Translations under genes and position numbers: made by a program
DNA from: Brachionus manjavacas
Taxonomy: Eukaryota > Rotifera > Eurotatoria > Ploima > Brachionidae
Assembly (NCBI GenBank): GCA_019054805.1
Contig: JAHQIY010000005.1
Span: 5,191,501 to 5,255,500, forward strand
Direction of reading: 5' to 3'
Length of the DNA: 64,000 bases
Shown here: piece after piece, positions 52,301 through 64,000 of the stretch
Numbering within the stretch: position 1 is the first letter of the stretch
How the letters are laid out: the number at the start of each line of letters is the position of its first letter
Notes under the pieces: model-generated
What the model was told of the DNA's origin: nothing
Databases searched by the model: none
Seen by the model: the letters and a program-made list of their open reading frames with translations, nothing else

Positions 52301-55300
52301 TATACACTCATTTTAAATTAAATCTAAAATAAATATTATTTAACCAAAATGACTATAAAACTAAATGAAATCTTGTGCATTTATTTAGATGATTTAAACT
52401 TAATTTGAATTTCAAAGTAGAAAATTTAAATCAAAGCTTTTCCTTAAGATATTCAAATCGCGCTTTTTGTTTACACCATTTTTGAGTGTAGGGCATCCGG
52501 CAAAATTTGTCAAATTTATGCAAATTCACTCGAATAAGCCGGCACCCTTATTTAATCAACCATTAATTTAATTCAAGCAAAAAAAGGAAACAATTAGTGC
52601 TAATTGTTAATAACTAAAAAATTTTGGCTCTTAAAAAATTTAGAAACATGAACTTTTTTGATTGTAGAATTCGGCTAGGCTACATTTATCTACATATTTT
52701 CGGTATTAAATTTCCATTGTTTATCAGCATATTCAATTAACAAAAAACATAAATATTTAAAGTATGAGAACTATTGTTTTTATTAATTAAACTATAAAAA
52801 AATGGAATTTTTTTAATAAGACCTTGGCTAAAAATCGTCAGTCTAGATGGAACCCACTGTTCGGAGAGAAAACTCGAAGAAGACTTAAAAATTCATTAAT
52901 CACTTAAACCGAGATAAAAAGTCTGAGCGAGAAAAAATTTCAATTAATTGAAATTTACATTGGATATTTTATCGATCGATTTGCACGAAAACTATGTCCA
53001 TAGGGATCACATTTGGCGTGATGTAGTTGTACCTGTGAGGCATTCATTGAAAGGCTTTTAAAGTATGACGGACATGACAGATTGAAAGCATGCCCCTCGG
53101 TCTTGTGCCCAAAGTATTTACATTATCTGATTATATTGTTTATCAGGAGAAAATTATTTGCAAAAATAAAAAAATAATTATAGGCGAATAATAAACTGGA
53201 GCTCTTGTAAATCGTATGGCTTAGTGATCATTTGTTTCTACTGCAAACAAGACTCAAAACAAAAGAAAAACTTGAAATTGTTAACTTGGCTGCTCTGGAT
53301 CAGGCTATCTTGTTTATTCAGCGACTCAACAAATTTAAGAAAGATTACAAAAATTTTGCATTAATTTTTTTTTATTACAAAATTTTAGAATTGAATTACC
53401 AAGTTAAATCAGATATAACTAATAGAAGCTCGGTCTATCTTTGTGGTATTTTACACAAAATTTAGCTTTCAACATGACCTAAATTAGCCTCAAAAAGCCA
53501 AAGCTAATAGCCAACTAGTCTTTTGATCGCTTGGATTTTTCATCTAAATTTGAGCCAAAAGATATCAATTAAATAAACCTTATTTTTAATTTTAGTCCAA
53601 TATAACATTTATTCTAATCTTTTAAATTCATTTCATTCAGGTCAATGGAACAAGTTCTAAACTATTTTTTATCGATTCCTGCTTTCGAACTGCTCGCTAT
53701 TGATAATTATAAATTTTTATCTCTAAATAAAAGTATTCTATTGCGTATTCTATAAACAATTTACAAAATTTAATTGTCTGGAAAAAATAAAGGCCTTGTA
53801 ATTTTTGCGGTTCGAAAGGTTTAAAATAGCTTGAAAAAATTTAAATAAAATAAAAATAATAAGCCAGAAAAGTAAATTTTAGAAAAAAAGAGGATTGTGC
53901 GAGATAGTGAATAAATTTTGGAAAAGAATTGGTTTTTCTTTAAAACAAAAGATAAAATTTTAATAATTTAAATATTCATTTTCTATCCTAGAAAACAAAA
54001 ATTTTATTTATTCTATTTATTGTGTTTTTTTAAGGGTTTGTTAAATTATATTAAAAATTGAAAGCTGAAACTTGAATCACTTAGAACCAAATTTTAAGAT
54101 ATTTGCTTTAAATATGAATAATTAAAGAAAAAACATTCCCTAAAAACAAAAATAAACTACACCGGCTTATTGACTACTCATTTTAAACAACTCTGGTTTT
54201 AAAATTTAAATTATTATTTTAGTTAGATTGTGAAGTTGTTTATGCCATCCTTTAAACTTTTCTTTTTCTTTTAAGAAAATTAAATAATTGATTTAATTAG
54301 AAGAACTAAGAAAATAAAACTTTTAAAGTTTTTTTGAATGAATTGTTTTGTAGCCAAATTTTTTGGTGCGTAAATTTTTTTCTTTGAACAAAAAATTTAC
54401 ACACTTTTAATTTTTGTTCATTCAAATTTACAAATAAAATTTTTAAGCTGATACTCTGATATTTTTGATATTTAAATTGACATTTCCTTTTTTATTTATT
54501 TCTTTTTAATTAAATAATCTAGAATCTCTTTATAAAAAATCAGCAAATACAACAGAAATTGACTTTAATATTTACAAATTTTATTATTAAATGATTACAT
54601 TGAAAATTCGAATTTTAACAAGCTTTTAATTGAAATCGATGCATAAAAATTATTTCTTGAATTAACAAAAAAAAGAAAATTCTAAAAAAATTCACATGAA
54701 AATTTTGAATATTCATATCTTAAAACTATTTTTTTTAATTCCGTTATGCTAAAGATACCAATCATTTCTGTTGATTCAAGTATTTGAAAAATTTTCAAGA
54801 TACAAAAACACAGAGCCCAAATCTTACGTAACCCTGTGAGCTATTTTGTTCGATAAAAATAAATGAATTGTTTACTTTTATACGGTATTATCGATAACAT
54901 TTTAATAAAGAACAAATAATTTGATTAAATCAAAATAGAGAGAAAAAAATGCAATTTTATTTTTGTTAATTTAATATTAATCAGTGATACAATGATCTAA
55001 CAAACACCAAATAATACTGTATTAAGAATCATTTAGCCGAAATTTGCGGGCAATCGTATAATTGAAAAATAATAAATACTAAGCAATTTTTTTTAAATAA
55101 CAAAACCAGACTTGAGCCAAAAAAAGCGCAATAAATAAATTAAACAAAAGTAATGCAAGTTTAATTGTTATTTAAAGCTCTTGAAGGCCTCACCAAGAAC
55201 CAAAGCTAAGAAACTTCAAAAAGGTCTCGGTTATGTAAAATGTTTTTTTTTCTTTTCTTTAGCAATTAAAGGCCTCGTTTAATCACCTAAATTTACTTGT

Positions 55301-55769
55301 CGTACAAATTTGTTCTAATTCTTAATGAGCTTAAGCGGCAAATTTGTCAGCTGGACAAAAATCAAACTCTGCACTCTCTATTTATGACCAAGAACACAAT
55401 AAAAAATAATTATTCTAAAAAAAAATTAAATTTAGATCAATTTAAATATTTCCATAATTTGCTCCAAAAAAAAACAGTTAAAAAATTGATATTTTTCCTG
55501 TAAAATCAGGGAAACTTCTCAAAAAAATATTTAAAATATTTCCACCCCCGTTTGATATTCTAAGCTCTCATTAATTTTTTTCAGTTTCTATTTAAAATTT
55601 CAATTTTTACAATTTTTTTTTTCATGAAGGTTCAAACGAAGGTCTTGAACCATTCGGACGTGCTCTTGGGTCTATCCCTTATATAAAATAAATAAAAAAT
55701 CAAAAAAATATATTATAATTTTTTTAAATAAGCCATAGATATTAAATTTTTTTTACTCTTAGTCTGATA
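52301..55769. other. Caskin 5' flank and gene-free DNA
   Basis: The presumed Caskin promoter lies just upstream of 52300. Mixed-composition segments at 52830-53110 and 53220-53465 (a 77-codon frame reading KTKEKLEIVNLAALDQAILF then IQRLNKFKKDYKNFALIFFY, without an ATG) look like old coding sequence but match nothing I know. The rest is A/T filler. Confidence 0.4.
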
Positions 55770-56860
55770 TCAAATACTCAATCTACAAATCTATTAAGTC
55801 TATTTACCACCTCTCATATGATACCCAGTCGGAAATCTTATTCAAATTCCTTTGTGACCTAAAGAGAGCTACAATGAAGGTAAGACTAAAATTATCAGCT
55901 AGTTTAAAATTTTTTTTTGAACAAAAATAATCTAATAATTACTCTCACAAAGAGCTATGTTGATACTTTTGTAAAAAAGCTCAAGAGATCCAGAATTAAG
56001 AATCTTTTTTTCACCTATTTCAAAAAATCTAAACCATTTTACATATTACAATCTTTACAATTTTATACTAAGGAATATTACTTGTGAAGTAAAATGAATC
56101 TGGCTTCAAAGTGATGAATGAAGGAGCTGTAGTGTTGGTGATTTTCAAAATGAAAATTTTGTCCAAAAAATCAATGCTGTGCATACTATTAATAGTTTAA
56201 AATGAATTTTGAATTTTCTAGAAGTAAAATAGATGATCTTAGTAAAATACACTGGAATAATGTTTGTTGCACCTTTGGACATTTCTTCTCCCATTTACAG
56301 ATGAGTATCATCAAGATATTAACTATGTTTTTGGCCTGACTTAGCATCTGCTCAATTCTATGGAAAGCACAACATGGATGAACGAAACTGTAAATTATGT
56401 GACCAAGGATATCAACCCACCAAATGTCCCTTAAATTGTGTAAAATCCCTTATGGCGGGGTCAAGGCAAAGCTCAGAAAGATCGATGGAGTTTTTTCATT
56501 ATTTAAAAATCATAATTCTATTAAAAAATAAATTCTTTACAACATACAAAAAAGAAATTTTTATTTTTTGAGATATTCGCTTTTAATTTATGTCCGTTTA
56601 CTTAGGCATCACCTGTTAGATGATAAGTTTAACCTCCCTTCAGATGATTTAAATAAGATTTCTGATGCTGAGTTTAGACGTTACCGATCTGGAAAATTCA
56701 CGACTCTAGATCATTTTGTGAAGTCATTAATATTTGGTGTCTTGATAGAGAGAATTGTCCAGATGTGAAAAAGGCTAAATGCACTCGTCCTTGTTTTCTA
56801 AAAGAGTATAAATGCAAGCATGTAGTTGGTATGGCTATTAGATTTAAAAAGTCATAGTTC
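55770..56860 (+). pseudogene. MULE transposase remnant with SWIM zinc finger
   Basis: The plus strand has SDIKYSIYKSIKSIYHLSYD, TQSEILFKFLCDLKRATMK (55757-55878), then RNCKLCDQGYQPTKCPLNCV (about 56380), and RRYRSGKFTTLDHFVKSLIF (about 56679). Frame-shifted, it continues NCPDVKKAKCTRPCFLKEYK and CKHVVGMAIRFKKS (about 56755-56855). The last part matches the SWIM zinc finger (C-x-C...C-x-H[V/I]xG) at the C-terminus of MULE transposases, preceded by the typical W/F-rich DEF segment. Stops and frame changes show decay. No TIRs were found around it. Confidence 0.6.
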
Positions 56861-56869
56861 AATATTTTT

Positions 56870-59800
56870 TATGAACTCATTTTTAAATTCTCTTAAAATA
56901 ATTTTAAAAATAAATAAATATCCAAAAAAAAATTATTAAATTATGTAATTCAGTATTAAAAAAGTAATTGCAGAAAAATAATCTTCAATTCTAAAAAATA
57001 TCCTACTTTAATGAACAGAAAGCTTATACCGAGTGTTGAACCATTGAAAAAAAATGACGACTTGGCTGAAGCTATCCAGTTTACTTTAACTTCTGATCAA
57101 ATTTTTTCCACTCAATTACTCACATAGCAAAATAAAGTTGTATGTCGCAAGCTTGGCACGACGGATTCATATTTTGAAAAAAAAAATTTTGAATAAAATA
57201 AAAAATATTTCTTAGTAGTTCCATTAATTAATTGTTGCCAAATATTTAAAAATTTAATTCATAAATATTGATAAAGTTCATTTTAAATTTGACTAGCTTA
57301 CTCAAATAAATGAATTTTGCAGCTTAAAATCTATGGTCGTAATTGACTTGTAGATGGAACACAGAACAATTTTGAGTCTGATTAAATTAAGCCTATTTTT
57401 TTCGAATTAAAATGGCGTTCTCAAACAATTTGAAAAATTAAGACATTAGACCAGACTGATAGAAAACAGGTCGTAAATAGGTATAAATTACAAAAATTCA
57501 AAAACTTAAATATTTACTCGATATTTTTAGATAAAAGAAAAAAGCTAACTCTTAACAGTGATATGCGGCTTCATTTTTAATTAATCTATAGACTAGGCCT
57601 CCCTCTCCTCTGAATTACCTGAGATAAAATTTGACATGGACTTAGTTGAAACGTGTTCATTGCTAAAGCCTAAAATATATTTGAAATTCGAACTTACATT
57701 TGATGATAACTTGCTGGAATGAATTCTTAATGAAATTTCGGCTCTGTTTAATTTAGTTTTAGTTTTTGCTTTATTTCAACACGTTAATATAATTAAAACA
57801 AAATTAACCTGGCCTCATTCACAAACTACGTCTAAATAGCCGTCCGGGGCACCATCCGAATCAAATTGTTTTGATATGCTTGATTTGTTTTCCGTAAATT
57901 AAATTTAATTCGTTTTTTCTTCAATAAAGCATATGGTCTCTGATTTTGAATAGTGCAATTAATTTTGTCTTGTAATTTAAAATTTGGAGGATCAGATCAA
58001 ATTACGAATATGTGTTATATGTCATTCAACTTGTCTTAAATGTTAGTTTTAGAAGACAAAAACAGGTGTTTGCATTTAAGAATATTTTTTTTGAAGATTA
58101 TCATTCCCCCTTCGGGAACTCAGGTCAGACCTCTAAAGAATTTATTTGAAGTTTTTGGAATTTTCTCACTAAAGGGTCAAGTGATGACAAAAATCTCAAA
58201 AATGCTTTCAGAACCAAAAGATGAGTTTGACCATTGAGATGACGTAGCTAGATAATTCATTTTTAAAATTGTCAAATTTAAAAATAAAATTTTTTTTTGT
58301 TTAAAAATGAATATTAAAAAAACTTTAAAAACCCTTCATTTTGGAGAAAAATGCCAAAATTAAAGATCACTTTTGAGAAATTTTTCTGTAAATAAATTTA
58401 ATATAAAGATTAATTAAAAACTCTTGACTATTATTTTGTATTACATTGCCTATTGAGGCTGAAAATTTAATAACAAATATGAAAAAAGATGAATTTCTCA
58501 TCAAAAATTGGAAATAATTTTGAAAAAGTCAATTCTTCACTCAAGTTTTAATAAATTATTTACTACCATATCTCTACCGAACCTTCGTTCCTCCGGACGA
58601 AAAAATGAAATTAAAGAAAATAAATATATAAAAATACTTGAAGTATTTGAAGTTTTTTTTTGTTCATTTAATTTTTAGCAGTTCCAAAATTATTACATTA
58701 AAAATTCTAATAGACTTATCATCATATGTAAACTGCAATAATCATTTTTTTTCTTTATTCTCCTTAAAGAAAACTTTAAATTGAAATATATAAGCTTAAT
58801 GATAAAGCTTTATTTGCTTCCCCAATAATTATCGACAAAAAATAACAAATAAAGTTTTAGAACCATATTAATAAAATTTTGTCAGACCTCATCTAAAATA
58901 TGAAGATCAAGTTTTGGTTCTTTGTTTCTGCTAATATTGTATAGGTACAATTACATTTTTTTTTGGACTTTTTTTCATATATATGTATTGTTTTTCCTAT
59001 TCCTCTCTAGAACTTTTAAAAAAGACTATTTTGAACATCAAAAGCTTTCTCAGATTAGCAAGAACTCATACTCTTAAAAGTTTAAATCTACTTCCTTTAA
59101 TCAGCTTAAATATTATTTTTATACTTTAATCTTTTTCATTTAAATTCTTTAAATCATCATTTATTTATGCATAGGTTAATAATAATAAAATTATGATTAA
59201 TAATAATCAAATCTTTTAGTTTTTTTAACTTAAATGATATCAAATAGAATCTAATTTTTATATAAAATCCTCTAAAAGATTAGATCATTATGGGTAAAGA
59301 ATAAAAATTGTCACAAAATTTAAAATCAATCAAAAAAATTTTCATTTTGAAAAAAAATATCATATTAAGGGATTGATTTTTTTTCACTGGCCTTTATATT
59401 CTTTAACTTTAGAATTTCTCCAATCATGATTTTGGTACATTTGCTAGATTCACTTCGTTGACAATTCTGCAATTAATTTTCGATTAATCACTCTTCAAGG
59501 TAGATATGTTGATTGAATAGATAACTGCTTTGGACAAAATATGGTTGATTGATTTCTCGTGGTGAAATTGTAAATCAAACCATATTTCTTTGAATTTTTC
59601 TATGAACTTGTCCCTTGAACTATTTGGCGTCTTGCTAACGTTCCTAGTATGAGATATATCATTCGCTGAACTAGAAGCAGTGCCAAGAGTAAAGTATAAC
59701 CCATCATCAATTAAAAATTCATAACTGCCATTTAAAAAAACAAGACTTCAGATTCTGGGAAACTTTGATTTATTTTGATAAAGGATTACAAATCTTTTTT

Positions 59801-60640
59801 AATAGTGTCGTACATTTTTTTGAAATAGCTTAACGAAAATTCAACTTTTTGAAATAATTTTAAAGTCATGGTCAAGCTGATTTAAAATTAAAAAATTAAA
59901 AAAAAAATTATAAAAACTTAACTTTTCAGTCATTTTTTAATCTTTTTATTTTATTCTTTAAAGTTCAAAGCTGCTTTAAACCTAAAGAAATTAAAATTAT
60001 AATCAATAATTATAACTGTTATTTGTTGTGCTTTCAAATTCAAATTATATTTAATGATCGAAAATTTAAAAAATTGCTTTTTAATTAAAAAAAATTTTAA
60101 TTTGATTATTTAACACTAATTAATCTATTGTCAAACAAATTTTTTTAACTCCTTGGAACTTATCATAGAAATCTCATCTGTAAGCTTTAATAAAAATGTG
60201 GAATTATTATCTATTTCAAAATTGAAAATGAAAATATGATTGATTTCTTTTTATTGATCACTGTTTAATCTTTAAAGTCGAATAGAAATATTGTTTGCAT
60301 TAATAAAGAATTTAAAACACTGTTTAATAAATAAAAAGCGAAACTCCTATTCAATTACTAGTAAAAATTTAAATTATCTAAATGCTAAACTTTAAAAGTA
60401 TTTTCTAAAGAAATTTTCTCTTTTTTCTTTCGAACTTTTAAAATAAATTGTCAATTTTCAAACAAATTCAAGTTTCGAACAATTTTTGGTTTTCAAAAAA
60501 AAAAAATAAAAACAACTTATTTTCAAAATTTATTAAATGAATCTATTTCACACTTGACTAAATCTCTTTTTCTTTTTATTTGTTTATTTGAAAAAGAATA
60601 TTTTTCAAATTTTATTAATTAATTTTTTTATTTAAATTTT
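56870..60640. other. Mostly gene-free; two short unassigned coding-like segments
   Basis: Plus-strand segments with coding-like composition are 57013-57126 (MNRKLIPSVEPLKKNDDLAE, AIQFTLTSDQIF) and 57600-57720 (SSELPEIKFDMDLVETCSLL, KPKIYLKFELTFDDNLLE), plus 58100-58237 (PPSGTQVRPLKNLFEVFGIF). None is recognisable and none has a clear start or splice context. They may be dead transposon pieces. Confidence 0.3.
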
Positions 60641-60644
60641 GCAG

Positions 60645-60743
60645 GTCATCATTTTATCTTTACTAGCCTTTTATTTTGTACAAAAGCATTTTAATCGAAT
60701 TAAAAATACATCTAATCGATTCCACAATCAAAATAACTTCTGA
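60645..60743 (+). CDS. Possible terminal exon encoding a transmembrane helix and short tail
   Basis: A good 3' splice site (TTTTATTTAAATTTTGCAG) precedes an open segment coding VIILSLLAFYFVQKHFNRIK then NTSNRFHNQNNF and TGA. A hydrophobic stretch followed by a basic, Asn-rich tail looks like the end of a single-pass or multi-pass membrane protein. The upstream exons were not found, so this is a tentative partial gene. Confidence 0.25.
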   Translation, partial: VIILSLLAFYFVQKHFNRIKNTSNRFHNQNNF

Positions 60744-62259
60744 TTGCCATTTGAGCAAAAGCTTAACTCAAAGGTCAAAAACTAGATAAAACTAAATATT
60801 GTAAATATTGTTTTTTTGTTGTATTTTAACAATTCAAGTCAGATAATATTTTTATTCAAAAAAATCTCTTGAATTTTATTTCTTAAGTTTTAAACATGAA
60901 AAGACAACAAACTTTCTATAAATAAATTTTTCTTAAATTTAATTTGAATTTAATTTTAATTTCCTTTGAATAAAAATTTTTCTATAAAAAATTCAAAAAA
61001 AATTGACAGTCAATTTAAAAGTTTTAAAAAGGTGGAAAATATTTAAAATTTTTTCAAAGGGTGCTATTTTGCAATGATAAATTTTCACTTAAAGGTTGTA
61101 AATTTCTAAAGGCCATTAATTGAAATTAAAAACACCGTCTTACATCTTTCAAATAAATAAACAAACATATGAAAATATTTTTCTTATTAATGAAACAATT
61201 TTTCAGCAGATTTTTATTTTCAGTAAATAAATCAAATTTTTTCTATCAGAGGCAAGAAAATCGATTGATCTTAATCACTTAAATTAGCTTTCCAAATTAA
61301 TAATGATTAGCTTTAAGGACCGATTTTTATTGATTCTACTTCATTATCCTCAGATTCAATTGAAAAAGCCTCAAAGTACAAAATAAATATTTATCTTTGT
61401 CTGACTATTTAAATTCGCATAAAGAGTTTCTTTTTGCTAGCACTCATCAAATTGATTTGAGCTTAGTTTATGGTCCGTGTTAAGAAATCAAAATCTTAGG
61501 CCAATATAAAAATCATTTCGTAAAATTGATTAATCATATATGTTTGGCAATTTGGGTCACAAACTCAAGCTATGCTTAATTTCTAATCCACTTAAGCAAA
61601 ATTGCTTGGATAGCGTATTTACTTATGGAATTAAAGAAATTTTTTTAATAAAAGATTAGTAGCACACTCAAGTTCAATTTGTTTGATTAAATACAAATAC
61701 AAATTTACCCTTGTTGTTCTAGAATTTTCTTTAAAAAAATAGTTCAGATTATTTTAATAAACTGGCAATATGCTTTTTTACATAACTGTTTGAAACTGAT
61801 TTTTCATATTGATCTCTTAACCAGCTAATTCAAAATTGAATTCTAAAATATCAACAAAACCACATTTTTTTTTATTTTTTTTTTAAATAAGTTGTCTCCA
61901 AAATGAAAATCAATTAAATATAAAGACATGGTTTAAGATAAAATCATGTTTGTGTTTTAGACACGAGCAAACATATCAGATTCAAGATTTATTTATTCTT
62001 AATTGATTTTATATTTTTTAATTAACAAAAAAACGTCGCAGAAACAAATTAAATTAACTATAAAATTTAGTAGATTGAGAATTTTTTTATTCAGAAAAAA
62101 AAAACGCTAAAAATGGCAACTTTTTATTTTTTTGGAAAAATGTATTTGACGCGTAAAAAAAATTTTAGCCCATAAGCACAAAAAAATTAAGTAATTATAG
62201 CATATAAAAATTAGTCTCTCATATAATAAAATAAGTAAAGCAAAAAAAAAACATAATAA
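60744..62259. other. Gene-free A+T-rich DNA
   Basis: No gene was recognised. A frame at 61380-61490 reads NKYLSLSDYLNSHKEF and LFASTHQIDLSLVYGPC before a stop; it is short and unsupported. Confidence 0.35.
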
Positions 62260-62420
62260 AATCAATATTCAAAGCTGACATGGCCTTTGGTGGTCGACCA
62301 CGTCTTTTTTTTTAACTTGGGTTTCTTCAGTATTACTTAGTTTTACATTAGCCTTAAGTTTAGTTGGTAGACCTTCTCTTTTTGTCGCTTCAACAGCTTT
62401 TAAATTTTGAAAGACCTCAT
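62260..62420 (-). pseudogene. AT-hook-encoding fragment
   Basis: The minus strand reads KAVEATKREGLPTKLKANVK, LSNTEETQVKKK and, after a one-base shift in an A-run, KRRGRPPKAMSALN. The RGRPPK core is a classic AT-hook for minor-groove A/T binding. Together with the similar fragment at 63471-63664 it may belong to a repeat family or a decayed chromatin protein. Confidence 0.4.
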
Positions 62421-63062
62421 AAACTTAATCAACTTGATCAAGATGATGTACCTTGAGCCATTTCAGATACTTGAGCTACTTCAGAAACTTGAGCCCCTAT
62501 AACTAGAACTTGAGTTTCTGCAAAGCCGTATGTGTATCAGCAAATAATTAAAATTGAGTTGCAGAGTTATTGCAGAGACATTATTTGGGAGAGTTAGTAT
62601 CGACTGATAGATTTTTCTGAATTATTTTTAGTACTAAACAAAAAAGCCATTCAGAATTTACTTGTTTGTTTTCAAAATTCACATTTTGAGTTTAAAAGAA
62701 GCAAAAAATTTTATTTAAAATAAATTCTTAAGAAAATTAAATGTTGTATTTAAATTATTTTCCAAATGTAAAATATTAGTAATATGACTTTTTTGGGGTG
62801 AACAAGTTAAAACAAATCTTCAATAACACCAGTTAAAAAATTTTTTCTTGATTTTTGGCTGTTGTTGGATTTTTAAATGAGATCCAATTTTTTTGAAATT
62901 CCAAGGTTAATCAACAGGCTAGTTCCCATGTCTCAAGAGACTAATTAATACCTCATTTATTTAAATTCATTTAAAATATAAATTTTAAAAATTAAAAAAA
63001 ATTCTACATTAAAATTATTCAATTTATAAAAAAATTATTAATTACATTGTTATTCTAAAATT

Positions 63063-63160
63063 TGTTTCCCACAACCAAAAACTTTTCTCAAAAATTTAAA
63101 AATTTTAAAAATTTTTTACACTTTAAAACACTTTTCAGCACAAAAATTATTTTATTTTGA
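63063..63160. repeat. MULE-type terminal repeat copy
   Basis: TTCCCACAACCAAAAACTTT, then CACTTTAAAACACTTTTCAG and CACAAAAATTATTTT, resembles the end regions of the MULE at 4330-5480 (CCCCACAAACTAAAAACTTT; CCCACACTGAAATAATTTTC). Confidence 0.5.
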
Positions 63161-63171
63161 AATTAAAAAAT

Positions 63172-63240
63172 TAAATAATAATAATAAAAGCTACAGCAGA
63201 TTAACTGCGAAGCAAGATTACATGTAGCCTTGCTATGGTT
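63172..63240 (-). repeat. 3' end of the same LINE family as 39327-41877
   Basis: On the minus strand the segment reads ACCATAGCAAGGCTACATG, CTGCTGTAGCTTTTATTATT and ATTATT. This matches the 3' end at 41814-41877 (ACCATAGCGAGAATAAAGC, CTGCTGTAGCTTATCACTAT, TTATTATTATTATT). Only the last ~70 bp are present, a typical severe 5' truncation. Confidence 0.55.
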
Positions 63241-63470
63241 GCTGTCTGATTTAAACGTAAATCCCTAATAAAAGTATACGGCCTATAGTGTATTGAATAT
63301 CTAAATTGGTTTTATTAGTACATAATTTAGTTGTTAAAAATACATAAATAAAATACATATTTTAATTTTTTAATACCTAATTTGTTACTAATAATTACGA
63401 CTAAAAAGAATAAAAGTAAAACCATTTTTATACAATAAAGAATGCAAAAAAATATTATTCTTTTAAATTA

Positions 63471-63664
63471 TTATATGTTTATTAACTTAGATCTTTTTGG
63501 TCTTCCTCGTTTTTTCGCTTGTGTTGCTTTTGCTTGAGTTGATGATGCATTTTCTGCATGTATTTGGTTTTTTTAAATTTTCGGACCAAATGAATTTCTT
63601 TGTTGAGTTTGAAAACGCTTTTTTCTTCTACCTGTTTTGGTATTCTTTTCTATTTTTAAGTCTA
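63471..63664 (-). pseudogene. Possible terminal exon with AT-hook, one internal stop
   Basis: A good acceptor (TTTTCTTACAG) at 63665 precedes VDLKIEKNTKTGRRKKRFQT, QQRNSFGPKI, a TAA, then KNQIHAENASSTQAKATQAK and KRGRPKRSKLINI with a final stop at 63471. The KKRGRPKRS segment is an AT-hook. The internal stop indicates either a pseudogene or a missed splice. Confidence 0.35.
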
Positions 63665-64000
63665 CTGTAAGAAAATTAGTCAATAAAAGTGAATTAGTGA
63701 TACGAATGACATGTTAAGATAAAGAGAATATTTTTTATCATTTCAATTAATTTAGAAATTTTTGTTTAGAAATTTAAATGCTTTTGAAAAAAATTAAAAT
63801 TGAAGAACTGTTGAATTGTAGCGCATAATTCTACAATTCTACAATTCTAGCTTCAAATGTTAAATTAAGAGCATTTAAGTATTTATTTTTCCGATAATTG
63901 CAAATGGTTGATTTGTTTAAAATTACTGAATAAACTCCTCGGAGTTTCACCTTAAATCCATTCGAAATTTTTATTTGGCTCTAAAACAGAAATTAAATAT

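Noticed and set aside
51900..52316. 138-codon plus-strand ORF
   Set aside because: Overlaps TGS1 start and Caskin exon 1 on the opposite strand; no recognisable domain.
61380..61490. Possible haem-peroxidase-like THQIDLSLVYG motif
   Set aside because: The frame is under 40 codons, has no neighbouring conserved segments or clear splice sites, and the match is a few residues only.
1..64000. CRISPR arrays, operons or other prokaryotic systems
   Set aside because: No regularly spaced repeats were seen, and splice sites and gene content are animal.

Overview
The window is eukaryotic, very A+T-rich animal DNA. Protein-coding exons are separated by canonical GT...AG introns, and most of the sequence between genes is built from decayed transposons. 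The gene set (a motile-cilium protein, a neuronal ankyrin/SAM scaffold, a peptide-type GPCR), the 49-53 bp introns in two genes, and the many CR1/Jockey-like LINEs, MULEs and piggyBac relics suggest a small invertebrate. A monogonont rotifer of the Brachionus type is my best guess, but this is an inference and no search was run.

Layout. At 0.85-3.2 kb, CFAP53 (minus) and the dCTP pyrophosphatase DCTPP1 (plus) diverge from a shared 242 bp spacer. At 3.4-7.4 kb lie LINE fragments, a 1.15 kb MULE with terminal inverted repeats, and repeated transposon ends. At 7.5-10.9 kb is the spliceosomal helicase DDX46/Prp5, whose core is one long exon and strikingly G+C-rich against its surroundings. At 12-20.5 kb is a nested mobile-element block: a CR1-like LINE, a SINE fragment, and a 3.77 kb piggyBac with TTAA target sites. 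The piggyBac contains its dead transposase, a Tigger-like fragment and a FAR1/PHD-type ORF. From 20.5 to 28 kb no gene was recognised, apart from a hairpin MITE and a complete tRNA-derived SINE with a perfect 15 bp target duplication. From 28.07 to 34.34 kb a three-exon rhodopsin-type GPCR has two large introns hosting further transposons. From 35 to 45.5 kb is another LINE/MITE graveyard, including a LINE inserted into a duplicated gene fragment. From 46.7 to 52.3 kb is a Caskin gene (minus, three exons) whose first intron contains an intact TGS1-like trimethylguanosine synthase on the same strand. A second copy of Caskin exon 2 plus intron lies downstream of the gene. From 52.3 to 64 kb little is recognisable: a decayed MULE transposase with a SWIM zinc finger, one possible transmembrane terminal exon, and two AT-hook-encoding fragments.

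The intact genes do not form a pathway; they are ordinary housekeeping, ciliary and neuronal genes. The noteworthy material is structural: the nested TGS1, the partial Caskin duplication ending at a splice acceptor, the FAR1/PHD ORF inside a piggyBac with a stop codon at the conserved PHD Trp position, and several TIR elements I could delimit with target duplications. I did not find a convincing new multi-gene system.
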